DNA from: Ephemerocybe angulata
Taxonomy: Eukaryota; Basidiomycota; Agaricomycetes; Agaricales; Psathyrellaceae
Assembly (NCBI GenBank): GCA_013368325.1
Contig: JAACJK010000221.1
Span: forward strand, 682,001 to 746,000
Length of the DNA stretch: 64,000 nt
Direction of reading: 5' to 3'
Shown here: one piece after another, positions 1-10,373 of the stretch
Layout: each line of letters opens with the position of its first letter
How positions within the stretch are numbered: the stretch's first letter is position 1
The notes under the pieces: model-generated
Told to the model about the DNA's origin: nothing
Database searches by the model: none
The model's input: the letters and a program-made list of their open reading frames with translations, nothing else
Translations under genes and position numbers: made by a program

Positions 1-37
1 GAGACACAGAGCGAAACAAGAGGGGAGGGCGAGGCGG

Positions 38-561
38 TTACTCTTCGTCCTTCTTGCCCTTGGTCTTCGTTGGTAGAAGTTCGGGCGCGATGTGGGGCAC
101 GACACCACCCTGCGAGATGACGACGTCGCCGAGGAGCTTGCCAAGTCTAATGGTGGATGAGAGGTCAGAATGGGTGAAAGGGGGTGGATGGGGGGAGACG
201 ACGTACTCCTCATCGTTGCGGATGGCGAGCTGCAAGTGACGGGGCACGATACGGTGCTTCTTGTTATCGCGGGCGGCGTTGCCAGCGAGTTCGAGGATCT
301 CGGCAGCGAGGTACTCGAGGACAGCGGCGAGGTAGACTGGGGCCAGAGTCAGATGGGGAACGAAGAAGTGAAAATTTTCGAAGACGACTCACCAGGTGCG
401 CCGGCACCGACACGCTGGGCGTAGTTGCCCTTCTTCAAGAGACGGTGGACACGACCGACGGGGAACTGGAGGCCAGCCTTGGACGAGCGGGACTGCGACT
501 TGGTGGCATCGCCGGTGGTGGCCTTGCCACTCTTGGACTTTCCGCTAACTTTGCCAGACAT
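38..561 (-). CDS. HTA1: Histone H2A, canonical core, no SQ tail
   Basis: Core nucleosome histone that pairs with H2B. Three exons (561-393, 336-207, 146-38) encode 135 residues. The histone fold is intact: [20 protein letters not shown], the helix region [20 protein letters not shown], and [12 protein letters not shown] continuing across intron 2 into [15 protein letters not shown]. The residues NKKHRI rather than LKVKRI mark a canonical H2A and not H2A.Z. The tail ends KTKGKKDEE, so the SQE/D motif that is the DNA-damage phosphorylation site in most fungal H2A is absent. Transcribed divergently from H2B, 312 bp apart, which would favour balanced expression. The 5' leader is a run of CCA triplets on the mRNA strand. 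Family assignment is certain; which H2A copy this is among paralogues cannot be seen here. Confidence 0.96.
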
Positions 562-873
562 TGCTGAAGTGGTGGTGGTGGTGGTGGAAGAGGAAGTTGA
601 AGGCGGTGGTGGTGGTGGTGGCGGAGATGGCTGCCCTCCAAGATGTCGCGCCGTATTTATACCCGTGCCGCACCGGCATCCCGCGCGCAATAAACAATCA
701 ATCAACAAACGACCGTCGCGGGCACGCGTTCGTTTCACGCGTCCGGCCAAACAAGCACAAAGTCACGTGTCAGTATATATGAGCCCTGGGCTGTCGAGGC
801 AAGACTCTCCAACTCTTCCTTCCCTGCCACCACCCCGACGCCCTTTTCGCCCCACCCATCCACATTAACCGCA
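562..873. promoter_or_regulatory. Bidirectional H2A/H2B promoter
   Basis: The 312 bp between the two histone start codons hold one TATA element per direction: TATAAATA on the minus strand near 661-653, about 95 bp from the H2A ATG, and TATATAT at 774-780, about 95 bp from the H2B ATG. The H2A side of the interval is a GGT-repeat tract (566-630). Shared promoters for H2A/H2B pairs are common in fungi; the assignment here rests on spacing and TATA elements only. Confidence 0.75.
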
Positions 874-1484
874 ATGGCACCCAAGCCCGCCTCCACTGCC
901 GGAAAGGCCCCCGCGTCCACCGCCTCCAAGGCCCCCGCCAAGTCGTCCGAGGGCGCAAAGGCCGCGAAGAAGACCTCCAAGCCCGCGGTCGCTGACGGCG
1001 AGAAGAAGAAGCGCAAGAAGGTCCGAAAGGAGACCTACTCGTCCTACATCTACAAGGGTCCGTCTTTTCTCGCTTCAATTTCTCGAAAATTCGACTCTGA
1101 CTCTGCCCGCGTTGTGTAGTCCTCAAGCAGGTCCACCCTGATACGGGTATCTCGAACAAGGCCATGGCCATCCTCAACTCGTTCGTCAACGATATCTTCG
1201 AGCGTATCGCCACCGAGGCATCCAGTACGTCTTTCTTTCCAACTCTGTCGCGCCTCTCATGCATTCTGACACGCGTCTTGTAGAACTCGCTGCGTACTCC
1301 AAGAAGTCCACCATCTCCTCCCGCGAAATCCAGACCGCCGTCCGCCTCATCCTGCCCGGTGAACTCGCCAAGCACGCCATCTCCGAGGGTACCAAGTCAG
1401 TAACGAGTACGTGCCCCTCCCTCTCTCTCTTGTTATCCCATTCTGACGGTGTTTTCAGAGTTCTCGTCTGCTGGTGCCAAGTAA
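874..1484 (+). CDS. HTB1: Histone H2B
   Basis: Core nucleosome histone, partner of the divergent H2A. Four exons (874-1057, 1120-1224, 1284-1406, 1459-1484) encode 145 residues. The N-terminal tail is Lys/Ala/Pro rich and ends in [18 protein letters not shown]. The fold contains [18 protein letters not shown] and [20 protein letters not shown]. The C-terminus is [18 protein letters not shown] and contains the conserved Lys (TK motif) that is ubiquitinated in fungal H2B. The last exon carries only 26 nt, finishing the codon for Lys and adding FSSAGAK. All introns are 52-62 nt GT-AG. A histone gene with three introns is normal for basidiomycetes and implies a polyadenylated message. Confidence 0.97.
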
Positions 1485-2336
1485 ACTCTCCCTTACCCCC
1501 ACCACCCCCGGCTTCGTCTCTCTGTCTCTGCGCATTTTTGTTCTCTATTGTTATCCGCATCGTTGTACATCATTGTATTTTCATAATTTTATTTGTACGG
1601 GCATTTATTTTGCATGGATATACCGAGGTGTCTCTTGAGCTTTTGCATGCATTCATGGTGGCTTGGATGTCGATGAATGACCGACCGGTAACCTTGTCCT
1701 GAATCGTTCTCTTCGGGATGCTTCGCTTCGTGGTAAGTATGCATGCTTTGTCTCTTCCATTCGTTCGAGCTGACGATTGGATGCAGGTATGTCTCTTCGA
1801 TGGAATTCTGAATGGGATACCTCCCCATGCATGCCTCCGAGTCCTTACCCTCTGAACTTGGACTGGAGACGAGTGCGAATTCGGAACGCTTAGACTGGAA
1901 GGAGGCACCCCACCCCTACCACTCGAGCTCGTGGACGCACCACTCACTTGGGCAATGCCACTGAGCCACCCACCCACAGTCACAAGGGGCCACCAGCCAT
2001 AGGTGAACCCCGGTGCCTCATGATCAGCCTTCCGCGAGCGAGGATGGACGGACGGACGGGTCACAGAGAGCCCATAGGCCACCGGAGAAACCAGCGCCGG
2101 CCATGAAGACGGTCGGTAGACCTCGAGGCGACTCGGACTTGAGCTTCGGCGGCAGGCCTTCAACCTGGCTGGTAGGACGGGAGGTGTTGGCTTGTGCACG
2201 CTCGGGTTCGGGCTCGGGTTTGGGTTGGACGACGTTGAAGGGGGTGAGTATTGTGAAGTCTGGGTTGCGGCGGAGCTTGAGGAGTATTATGCGACTTGAC
2301 TTGGTGAGTGGTTGGGTCGAGCTGGGGTCGAGCTCT
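1485..2336. other. Intergenic, with a duplicated DAAO promoter piece
   Basis: No convincing gene. The first half is T-rich H2B 3' flank. From about 2094 to 2220 the plus strand closely matches 4221-4307, the DNA just upstream of the intact D-amino-acid oxidase: both contain ATGAAGACGGT, TAGACCTCGAGGCGACTC and GGAGGTGTTGGC in that order. The upstream copy differs by small indels, including an extra TCGG. Confidence 0.6.
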
Positions 2337-2790
2337 ACCCTTGCAGATCCAAACGACGAAACATACCCTGCCCCCGCATGCCTGGCAGCTCACATCTAGC
2401 AAATAACGACGAAACCACACTCACCCATAGGTATAACACCACAGGAACAGGAATAGTCTTATTCTTATCGGTGAGGCCTGGGAACCCTTGATAGATACTC
2501 CCGGCCTCAAGCCTTATGCCGCCCTTCCCTTCCTGCACCCCTCTTCCGGATCCACAACAAATGGCAGGATATCCTCCGAGTCAACACAAGGCGCCGCGCC
2601 CGCATCTACATCTGCACTGCGCGGATGAGGTCGAACGAGCTCGGGGCCTCGGGTGCTCCAATATCGAATGCGCCCGGAGACGACGGCGCGGGGTGGCTAA
2701 CGTTCCTGGCAGTCGTCCGGCTCATGCGTTCCTCCAAGGACTAGAGGCCCGTGCGCCGGGGGCCTATGTACGTATATCCGGCGTTGAGAT
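2337..2790 (-). pseudogene. Decayed partial copy of D-amino-acid oxidase, inverted
   Basis: The minus strand reproduces the 3' third of the intact gene at 4367-5809. It starts near the segment corresponding to TYVIPRRTG and runs through GGIRLEAGSI, a TIPV-like stretch, the position of the last intron and the final exon (GTTTCGTCGTTTGGATCTGC versus GTATATGTCGTCGATTGGATCTGC in the gene). Frames are broken repeatedly and the FAD-binding N-terminal half is missing, so it cannot encode an enzyme. It lies opposite in orientation to the intact gene and next to a copy of that gene's promoter in direct orientation, so at least one duplication and one inversion took place. Confidence 0.8.
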
Positions 2791-3521
2791 GAGGGAATCA
2801 AGGGCTGACTCCGAGTTAGAAGATGGTGGTGTTAACAAAGAAGAACGCCAAAATGCTCGAGGCAGTCGGGTTGCCAAATACGGATAAGCAAGATCGAGCG
2901 AGCGCTCAAGCTGGGCGGGCGCCTAACCCTGGGCATCTGAAACTCGACTTGAATGTTGGAGCTCAGGCCATGCACTTTAAAAGGCTAGGGGGTATGTACC
3001 AGGCTTACTCTGAATGCGCCAGCTCATCCCATCCCTCGGCGAGTAACAAATGGGTAAGCAGTACCCCTACATAGCGATCGACAGCCGTCCTGGAGTCCCG
3101 GAATGGACTCGCGTGTCATGCGCGGCTAAAAGGTTGCCACTGGCCATGTGTTGCAGGCACAAGCTTTGGATGACTGCAAACCACCTCCAATCTTATCTTA
3201 CTTATGCTCCGCGTTGAAACTGAATAAGCATCCAGGTTCTAATGGAGACTTTTAGGTATAGCTGTTGCAGCTTTTGCAGCCACCGAGGCGCGGGCGCCCG
3301 ATGCATGCGTAACAAGCCCACCATCCGGGACTGGGATTGACAGCCTGAACTATCGGAGTGAAAAACACTTACAGGCACACATCGGAACGACGGATAGTAA
3401 GTGCTTATAAGCAAAGGGGCGGCCAGGGTATTCTCCGGTGTCCCAGGTTCCAAATTCGAATTTCTGGCCCTCTTTCTACTCTTTCCCTCTTTCGTTCCCT
3501 CCTTAATTTCTGCTCGAAATA
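2791..3521. other. Intergenic, nothing recognised
   Basis: Short overlapping frames only, with no splice-supported protein and no family motif on either strand. Probably decayed duplication debris plus the upstream region of the signal-peptide exon that follows. Confidence 0.4.
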
Positions 3522-3737
3522 ATGCGTCCAATCTTTTACACCATATCGTTCCTTACCCTCTTCTTCACCACCGTCCTCGGGCTCCCTGGAGTGCCCACCT
3601 CCACGACTGTCGATGGACTTGCGAAGCGCAACACCAACGCGTGGAGACTCTCGCGTGGGCTCAAGCCCCTCCCCCCAAGGACACTGTTCTCTCCCACACG
3701 TGCGTCCTACCTCACAATCAAGCATGCTCAACATTAA
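3522..3737 (+). CDS. Orphan first exon of a secreted hypothetical protein
   Basis: The 71-residue frame starts with a clear signal peptide (MRPIFYTISFLTLFF, then TTVLGLPG) followed by NAWRLSRGLKPLPPRTLFSP. An RLSRGLxPLxPxxLxxPTR element after the signal peptide is typical of the first exon of a family of small secreted Agaricomycete proteins of unknown function. A donor-like GTGCGT follows immediately (about 3702), but the next kilobase offers no frame resembling the usual Ser/Gly/Thr-rich remainder. It is therefore likely a truncated gene or relic. The end given is the stop of the unspliced frame. Confidence 0.4.
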   Translation: MRPIFYTISFLTLFFTTVLGLPGVPTSTTVDGLAKRNTNAWRLSRGLKPLPPRTLFSPTRASYLTIKHAQH

Positions 3738-4366
3738 GTTGAACATATACGTACAGCATGCTCATTTAGTTCCTGTAACGCGGGGTCCTTCGAAGCCCCT
3801 AGATATTGACGCCGTTTGTAGATGTTTGTATCGGAAGCCTCCGCCGCCAGCACAACACGACGGCGGAGCCTTCCTTCCTTTCCTTAGCCCATACTTTACC
3901 CCTGTCGTACACGTTATAGAGTTGTTCCAATATACTTATTGGTCTTGCTCACTGCGTGTTCCCGGCTAGGGTGATAACAGGGCTACCACCCCTTACAGTT
4001 CCAAAATACATCCAGGTACCGCAAGTTTCATGCGCCGCGGGCCCCTCCCGTCGAGCGTCCCAACGTAAGTGACACCCAATCGCCCAACCCATCTCCCTCT
4101 CCCATTACTTAAATTCACTCTTCACACAGCTTCTCCGCCGGAATATCCGTCACAGACCTCAACGGGAACTTCGTACATGACCGTCATCGGAGGACCAGCG
4201 GAGCGCTCGCTCATCCGGCCGGCCATGAAGACGGTAGACCTCGAGGCGACTCGGACGGACTTAAGACGGGGAGGTGTTGGCCTGTGTGCACGGTCGGGCT
4301 CGCTTTTAAATTCGGGGCCGAAGATTCACTTGATCTCTATTGCTACCACGCTTGACTCCACCCACC
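3738..4366. promoter_or_regulatory. Upstream region of D-amino-acid oxidase
   Basis: No gene. The segment 4198-4310 is the original of the promoter piece repeated at 2094-2220. An AT-rich TTTTAAATT lies near 4304, about 60 bp before the start codon, and may act as the core promoter. Confidence 0.4.
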
Positions 4367-5809
4367 ATGGCGTCTGAAAAGCAGGAGATTGTCGTCCTCG
4401 GAGCTGGCATGTCGGCCCACAGGTGTGCTTACAGCTCGCTGACGCATGACTAGGCGTTATCGGCTTGACCACCGCGCTCAAGGTCCAAGAGACGGGGCAG
4501 TACAGAGTGTCGATCCTCGCTGAGGTGCTGCCGACCGACCCCAAGACCGTAAAGTGTGCCAGCCATTGGGCGGTACGTGGCCTTATCTAATCTACGCACG
4601 ATGCGCAATTGATTCAACGTTCTGCGCCAGGGTGCACATCATGTTAGCTTTGCAAAGCCGGGCGGTCTTCTATACGGTACGTTGTCGCTATAGTCTTCTA
4701 GTGCTCTAATGAGCTCCGGTCAGCACTGGACAGGGAGACGTTCGCTGAGATGTGGAAGCTGAGCGAATCGGAGGCTGAGGGGTGTTTCATGCGTATCGAG
4801 CACGTCGAGTACTATAATGGCCGGTGGGAGACACCCAGTCCTCTGGAGCACATGCCGGAGGTACGCGCGTTCGTTCCACCTTCCCCTTGATTAATTAAAG
4901 TCCAGGCTCAATCTCACATGACACCCACCTAGTTCCGCCCTCTTTCTCCGAACGAAATCCCTATCGATTCAGAAGCCACGGAGGGCGATGTCTTCAACAC
5001 CTTTACGATCGACGTCCCGGTGTACCTAAACTACCTCCTCGCGCGCTTCCTGTCCAAGGGCGGGCGCGTCGTGCGTGGGTCCGTGCAGCACATCGCGCAG
5101 ATCGCGGAGAGCGGCGTGCACGCATTCCTGCCCGCATCCGAGCGCCAGTCTGCCTTCACGATCGCGAAGCGGGGATTCGGATTCGCGCGCCCCGCGCCCC
5201 CGGCCGCGATCGTTGTGTGTGCGGGCCTCGGGGCGCGCTTCCTCGGTGGCGTGGAGGACGAGAATGTGTATCCGATCCGCGGTCAGACGGTGCTCGTTCA
5301 GGCGCCGTGGATCAAGCATGGCAAGACGCTGAGCGGCCTTGACGCGACGGCATATACGTACGTGATCCCCCGGCGCACGGGCCTCGTAGTCCTTGGGGGC
5401 ACGGAGGAGCCGGACGACTGGAACGCCGCCCCGCGCCCGGAGACGACAAGGTCGATATTGGAGCACGCGCTGAAGCTCGCGCCCGAGCTCGTCCCGCCGC
5501 ATCTGCGCAGGGCAGGTGCGGACGCGGCGCCTTGTGTTGAGGATATTGTGCCGTTTGTTGTGGAGGAGGGGTGCGAGCTTCGCCCCGCTAGGAAGGGCGG
5601 CGTAAGGCTTGAGGCCGGGAGTATCGAGGTTCCCCGCACCGATAGGACTATTCCTGTGGTGTACAGCTATGGGTGAGTGTGGCTTCGTTCCGGCGGAAGT
5701 CGTTTGTTGCTGAATGTGAGTTGCTAGGTATGTGGGAGACGGGTATATGTCGTCGATTGGATCTGCACGGGTGGCTTTGGAATTGTTGGAAAAGGCCTTG
5801 AGCTCGTAG
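4367..5809 (+). CDS. DAO: D-amino-acid oxidase (FAD)
   Basis: Peroxisomal-type flavoenzyme that oxidises D-amino acids to 2-oxo acids, ammonia and H2O2. Six exons (4367-4406, 4454-4572, 4631-4676, 4724-4860, 4933-5672, 5728-5809) encode 387 residues. The Rossmann motif VVLGAGVIGLTTAL is created only if intron 1 uses a GC donor (GCATGT at 4407). Further family signatures are LPTDPKTVK, SHWAGAHHVS, YPIRGQTVLVQAPW, IPRRTGLVVLGGTEE and the C-terminal GYVGDGYMSSIGSA that contacts FAD. The C-terminus ends ALSS, not a clear SKL peroxisomal signal. The middle is very GC rich. An inverted decayed copy lies 1.6 kb upstream. D-aspartate oxidase is a close relative; substrate preference is not decidable from sequence alone. 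Confidence 0.92.
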
Positions 5810-7770
5810 CGTTGAAAGTTGACGCTACGGATGAATACGGTCACCTGGTTGCACCGCAATCCTCAAAGTTTTTAAATAACCATGTAGTGAATATGGTTGC
5901 TCTGTGCGATATCTGCTATCTTGGGACTGGGTGCATTGTACGCGTGGCCAGACTCTGCAATAGCTATGCGATACGAGTCGAGGGATTGTTGAGGAAGGCA
6001 GACATTGTGGGCCAACATCTCCATGGGTAACTTCCTCTCATCCCCTTCGGATTGGAGGAGAATCCAAGTCGTAGCCTAGTTGAAGCGCATTAAGGTGCTA
6101 TGGCTGCTAGGATTTGAGCTTTCTATATACCCGCAGCCTGAGGCCCCTGAGGCGAACTATTAGGCGCCCAGCGGAGCTTTGCTTGTCCATATTTGGCGAA
6201 GGCAACTAATTGCCAAGATTTTTGGCGTGCGTGGCTTTCAGTCACAACCGTCATGTTGGCCAACCTGGGCCGTACAAGTTGCAGCAAGAATCCCGTCTAC
6301 TTCTCGATACCAAAATCTACGTGCCTTGGAACTGCGGCAAACCCGATATCCGACACGGACAAAACGAAGACAAAACCGGGAACTGTGACGAGACCCCGGG
6401 TTCTGTGGACATAACCTGGCTGGCCGTGTCGGCCGTTGCGCCAATGCGAAACCTGATTTACGCTACTTGGACTTCACTACTTCCTGCTGCACATCAGTAA
6501 CTAAAGTTGTTCACCTTGCCGACTCCGAGATTACCGTCAAACCCCCCTTCCTGGTCGACGCCGGTGACTCGAAAAGGCGATAACCCAACTCTGGCGACAC
6601 TTCTTCGGCCAAGATAGAGCGAGTGGGGAGGTGGCTATGATACGAATCATTGTCAGTACGAGGGTGCTTGCGGTGGGATGCTGTTGAAGTCAGGAGATCT
6701 ACCATTTCCTTCACGCCAAAACACGACGACGCCTCTATCTCGCCTCCATCTGTGAAGGCGTACCCCGCTTTCCTTCGCTTTGGGAAAAGGGTCTCTCTTT
6801 GTCGATGGTGCATCAAGGACTATCAAACTCAAAGATGAGGAATGCAAATCGATCAGGAAATTTGAAGATCTATCATAGAGTATGCCTCACCTGCGACGCT
6901 AGTAGCCAGTTGGACACGCAGCTGACGCTGCTCTCTAGGAGATGAAGCGGGACATGGGGGCTACGGAGAGGCTATCAAAACCTAAAAGGTCCTTGCAACC
7001 TTGGCCACCAACATAACATGCGGTCCATACCCACCTTCCCAACCTGAACTGCGTCTGCCCGACGACTGTGAATCTAATGACCTTGCTCTCATTCTTCGAT
7101 AGCCAATGTACTGGCCACCTCTGGGAAGTTCTTGTGGTAAGCCGACTAAACCCCAGCCCTATTTCTGGCAACCTCCCTGGGATGCTACGCGCAGCGACTA
7201 CATATGCCGGGAGATATGGATGGCGAAACACGCATGGGCTCATGAGGTCAGCATGAGACTGCGTCTCACCTTCCAGGATGGACATGTTCAGCTCAATCTA
7301 GGACCTCTTATAGCCTATTCATCATTCTTCAAGAAGATTATCCGTGCCCCTGGTCACGGCGTATCGACCCTTACACGACGCGATGCCCTGGCAATCCTCA
7401 ACGGTACCTGCAGGGCCAGCAATCGTGTAATGCCCAACAGCGGCGTAAGCTCATGGCAATGATAAATTAGCCGTAAGATGCGAGGCTGATGCGAAAGGTG
7501 CTTTTGTCTTTGTTTTGATAGATCTAGAGGAAGACTCGAGCGTCTACCCCGACCTGGTTCAACATGAAGCACATCCCTGATAGAGAAGGTCGCAATTACG
7601 TTCGATTGCCGTAGACAATGTGACGCGGTTATCTTCCGGCCTTTGATCAATCAGTGTCGGTAGAGACTGCAGCTAGTATGCAGGCTTATATACTGCGTAT
7701 TGCTGGACCTGGGGGCGATGACGGGACTTTCCCCCGCCATCTAGCCTGCACTTCGAAGTGACACGGCGCG
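5810..7770. other. Degenerate or intergenic DNA upstream of the DUF6534 pair
   Basis: Nearly 2 kb with several open stretches (for example plus-strand frames at 6179-6500, 6650-6838 and 7106-7462) that do not join by plausible introns and match no family I know. They may be remains of one or two genes. A TATATACTG element at 7687-7695 lies 76-84 bp before the next start codon, and the same 9-mer occurs at 11090-11098 before the sister gene. Confidence 0.4.
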
Positions 7771-9451
7771 ATGGATTCGTCTCACTCTCCCTTTCCCAAT
7801 GGTTTGCCTGTTCCGCCCACCCTATTGTAAGTCTTCGAGTATCAGCTCACTGGTCGTCGCTCATCATATTCTTTAGCGCCGGTCCAACTGTGCGTCTCAT
7901 GTGTAGTGGGGCGCCGCCGAGTCCTGACAGAGATAACTTGACCTAGTTGATTGGGATGGGCTTTGCCTATCTTCTGTTTGGAGTTCTGCTCGTTCAAATA
8001 GGTACGAAGCATGTTGGGGACCACCGCGACCTCAGAGATGATTAACCCCGCCGTTGCCAGTGCAGTACTACCAGACGTTTAAGGCGGATAAGCTATGGAC
8101 CAAGATCTTGGGTACGTTCTTATGGCCCGAAACGTGCCTACAATGTGGACCGCATGTCCACTTCGCAATATCATATGCTGATAACAACTTCTTCCTTCGA
8201 TGTAGTGGCCGTCGTCTCCGTGATTCAGGCATTCCAACTGCCAGGGCTTCACTACGAACAACGCATGGAGCGCCTGTGTGCTCGGATATCTCAATCCTAT
8301 GAATCTAGTTGTACAGCCGGCAACAGGGCCTGCGACTATGATCCTCAACGGATGTGGTGAGTGTACCTTTGCTAAAACCCTAGGTCACTGTGCTAATGTT
8401 CGCCGCCAGTCGCAATCTGCGTCCAGGGCTTCTTTGCTTTGTCGGTGTTCGTTGTAAAGGTCTCCTTAGTAACTTCTAACAATGGTAATGCAGGGAAATA
8501 TACCGCCTTGCGAAGAAGAAGAAGATTTTTGTCGCTGTAGCTGGTATGGTTGCTCTGGTATGCCCATATACTTGATAACACTGTTTTATCTCTCACATTC
8601 TGCTATCTAGCTCGCGCTCCTTCAGTGGGCAACTTCGTTGGCCCTCACTGTGCAGGTACACACTCTGCCAATCGAACCTGTCTTTTTGGAAGCCTTACCA
8701 CTTCAATTCTAGTTCGCCATGCTCAGCCGAAAGATAGACAAAGTTCCCGCAGCACTCAAGAAGGGCGTGACAGTCTACTTTGTCTCCACTTCTGTATGCG
8801 ACGTCACCATTACTATTGCTATGATTATCATTGTATGTTCTCAACCTCAGGCCAGCGGTGGATCGGAGCACAGTGGGCTGATTGTCAATTTCGTAGTTGT
8901 CGAGCTACAAGGCGAAGACGACGTTTGTCGGCACCACAAGCTTGTTGAATACCCTCATCGCCACGACAATCGAGAACGGTTTTATCACTACCCTTACAGC
9001 TGTCGTCAACCTAATTCTCTACTTTACAAGACCCCATGACTTAATTGGCGTGGCAATGTATGTCCCACTCAGTATGCTCTTCTTACCTTGGTACCATTCT
9101 AACCGGTTACCCCCCATTTTCAGTCAGTATGTGATCGGTGGCCTCTACGCCATTGTTCTTGTTACCACACTTAACCGGCGGCAAAACGGACGACGCACAG
9201 ATGGCACCAGCTTCTCGCTCTCCGATGCGGGGGGCTTCAACTCCACATCAGCGCGTAACAACACCAGCGTTCGTGGCCCCGCGGGGTCATACCAGGTTAA
9301 TGTTCTCGGCTCTATGGGCAGCATGCATGTGGGCAAAACTGAAGAAGGCCTCAGACGCGCGGATGATCCTATCTTGGGGGACAGGAGCGTCATGGTCTCG
9401 GTATCGAAGGAAATGCACGAGGACCTTCCGTATGCAACTGCGAAGCAGTGA
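7771..9451 (+). pseudogene. DUF6534-type membrane protein gene with a 4-nt frameshift
   Basis: Multipass membrane protein of a basidiomycete family of unknown function, paralogous to 11126-12810. Eleven exons match the sister's one for one: 7771-7826, 7877-7889, 7947-8001, 8061-8111, 8206-8356, 8410-8440, 8494-8557, 8611-8655, 8713-8832, 8897-9057, 9124-9451. Seven internal exons (2, 3, 4, 7, 8, 9 and 10) have identical lengths. Exon 5 is 151 nt against 147 because of four extra bases (CCAG, 8241-8244) between the codons for QL and GFTTNNAW, which shifts the frame. Downstream residues (VCDVTITIAM, SYKAKTTFVGTTSLLNTLIA, IENGFIT, LYFTRPHDLIGVA) are well preserved, so the lesion is recent, a sequencing or assembly error, or bypassed by splicing not visible here. 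The C-terminal tail is hydrophilic. Confidence 0.75.
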
Positions 9452-9973
9452 CACCAACGGAGGTATCCCTCCCGCCTATCATTATCATTATTATTCACCT
9501 CATATTCCTGAATCCAAATCTGAAGTAACGAAGCTCGATGGCAAAGCGTATCGAAAGAATCTGTTTCCAGGTCCGCGGGGGGCCGGTTAGTTGGGATCGG
9601 AGTCCCAGCGTTGACCCTACTTGGCCCTTCCTACTAAGTACTTCCCTTGACCTCACCTGCAAGCCCGCATCTTCCTCAGAATTGAGATCAATCAGTCGAG
9701 ATCCAAGGCCAGCCGTGTGTTGGCGCATCGATATCATGTGGCGCGCGGTAAGTTACTCACCCACTGCTCCGCCGGCCTCGATTGACTGTTCTCGTATCTT
9801 TCAGAAGTTCAGAGCCAGGCTGACCCCCTGATAGCGCCGACGGAATATCGCAGAATACCACTCATGAGCCGGGTGCTGTAAGAACAGATATACATACGGC
9901 CACCGCGAAAGAGACAGAATTCGAATTTATCTACCCAACTCCTAAGTCCTTGGCCACAGCTTCACGCCAAATT
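9452..9973. other. Intergenic, nothing recognised
   Basis: The 522 bp between the frameshifted DUF6534 gene and the small secreted-protein gene show no motif-bearing frame. An AT-rich region near 9905-9930 precedes the next start codon. Confidence 0.4.
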
Positions 9974-10373
9974 ATGCGCCCCACGATTCTCACTATCCTT
10001 CCTGCGGCGTTCTTCCTTGCTTCTCTTGTCCAAGGACATGAACACAACCCTGTGAGTACTTGTCTCCGCAATGAGCACGGCATATTCAATTTACTACCCC
10101 GCTCCCTCTCCATTCTGGTTACCGGTACTGATACCAAACCCTACTACTCAGACCCACTCCATCAAAGCGCGCCGGGCGTCCGACGACCTCGACACCCGCG
10201 AACTTGACAGCATCTACATGCGCGAGAAGGTGCTGTCAGTGCTTTCGACGCGTGAAATCATGGACGAGCTCAGCGAGCGTCTTGAGAGGCGCAAGGAGGA
10301 CATGACCATGAGGTTCCGCTGCGACGTCTGCAAACTTAGAGTGGCTGTCATACCGGTACGTGGTCGCTCATGA
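9974..10373 (+). CDS. Small secreted hypothetical protein
   Basis: Exon 1 (9974-10051) encodes a strong signal peptide, MRPTILTILPAAFFLASLVQG, cut near GHEHNP. A 100-nt phase-0 GT-AG intron leads to exon 2 (from 10152), whose product is charged and helical (KARRASDDLDTRELDSIYMR, LSVLSTREIMDELSERLERR) and ends near CDVCKL with a Cys-x2-Cys pair. Read through, translation stops at 10373 (100 residues). A second in-frame GT-AG intron (donor GTACGT after the codons VIP, acceptor about 10402) would instead append about 20 residues starting RLEVFYDD. The gene sits between the two DUF6534 paralogues. Function unknown; the chosen end is uncertain. Confidence 0.5.

Noticed and set aside
1186..1560. 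Minus-strand frame opposite H2B
   Set aside because: Shadow of the histone exons and introns; no independent evidence.
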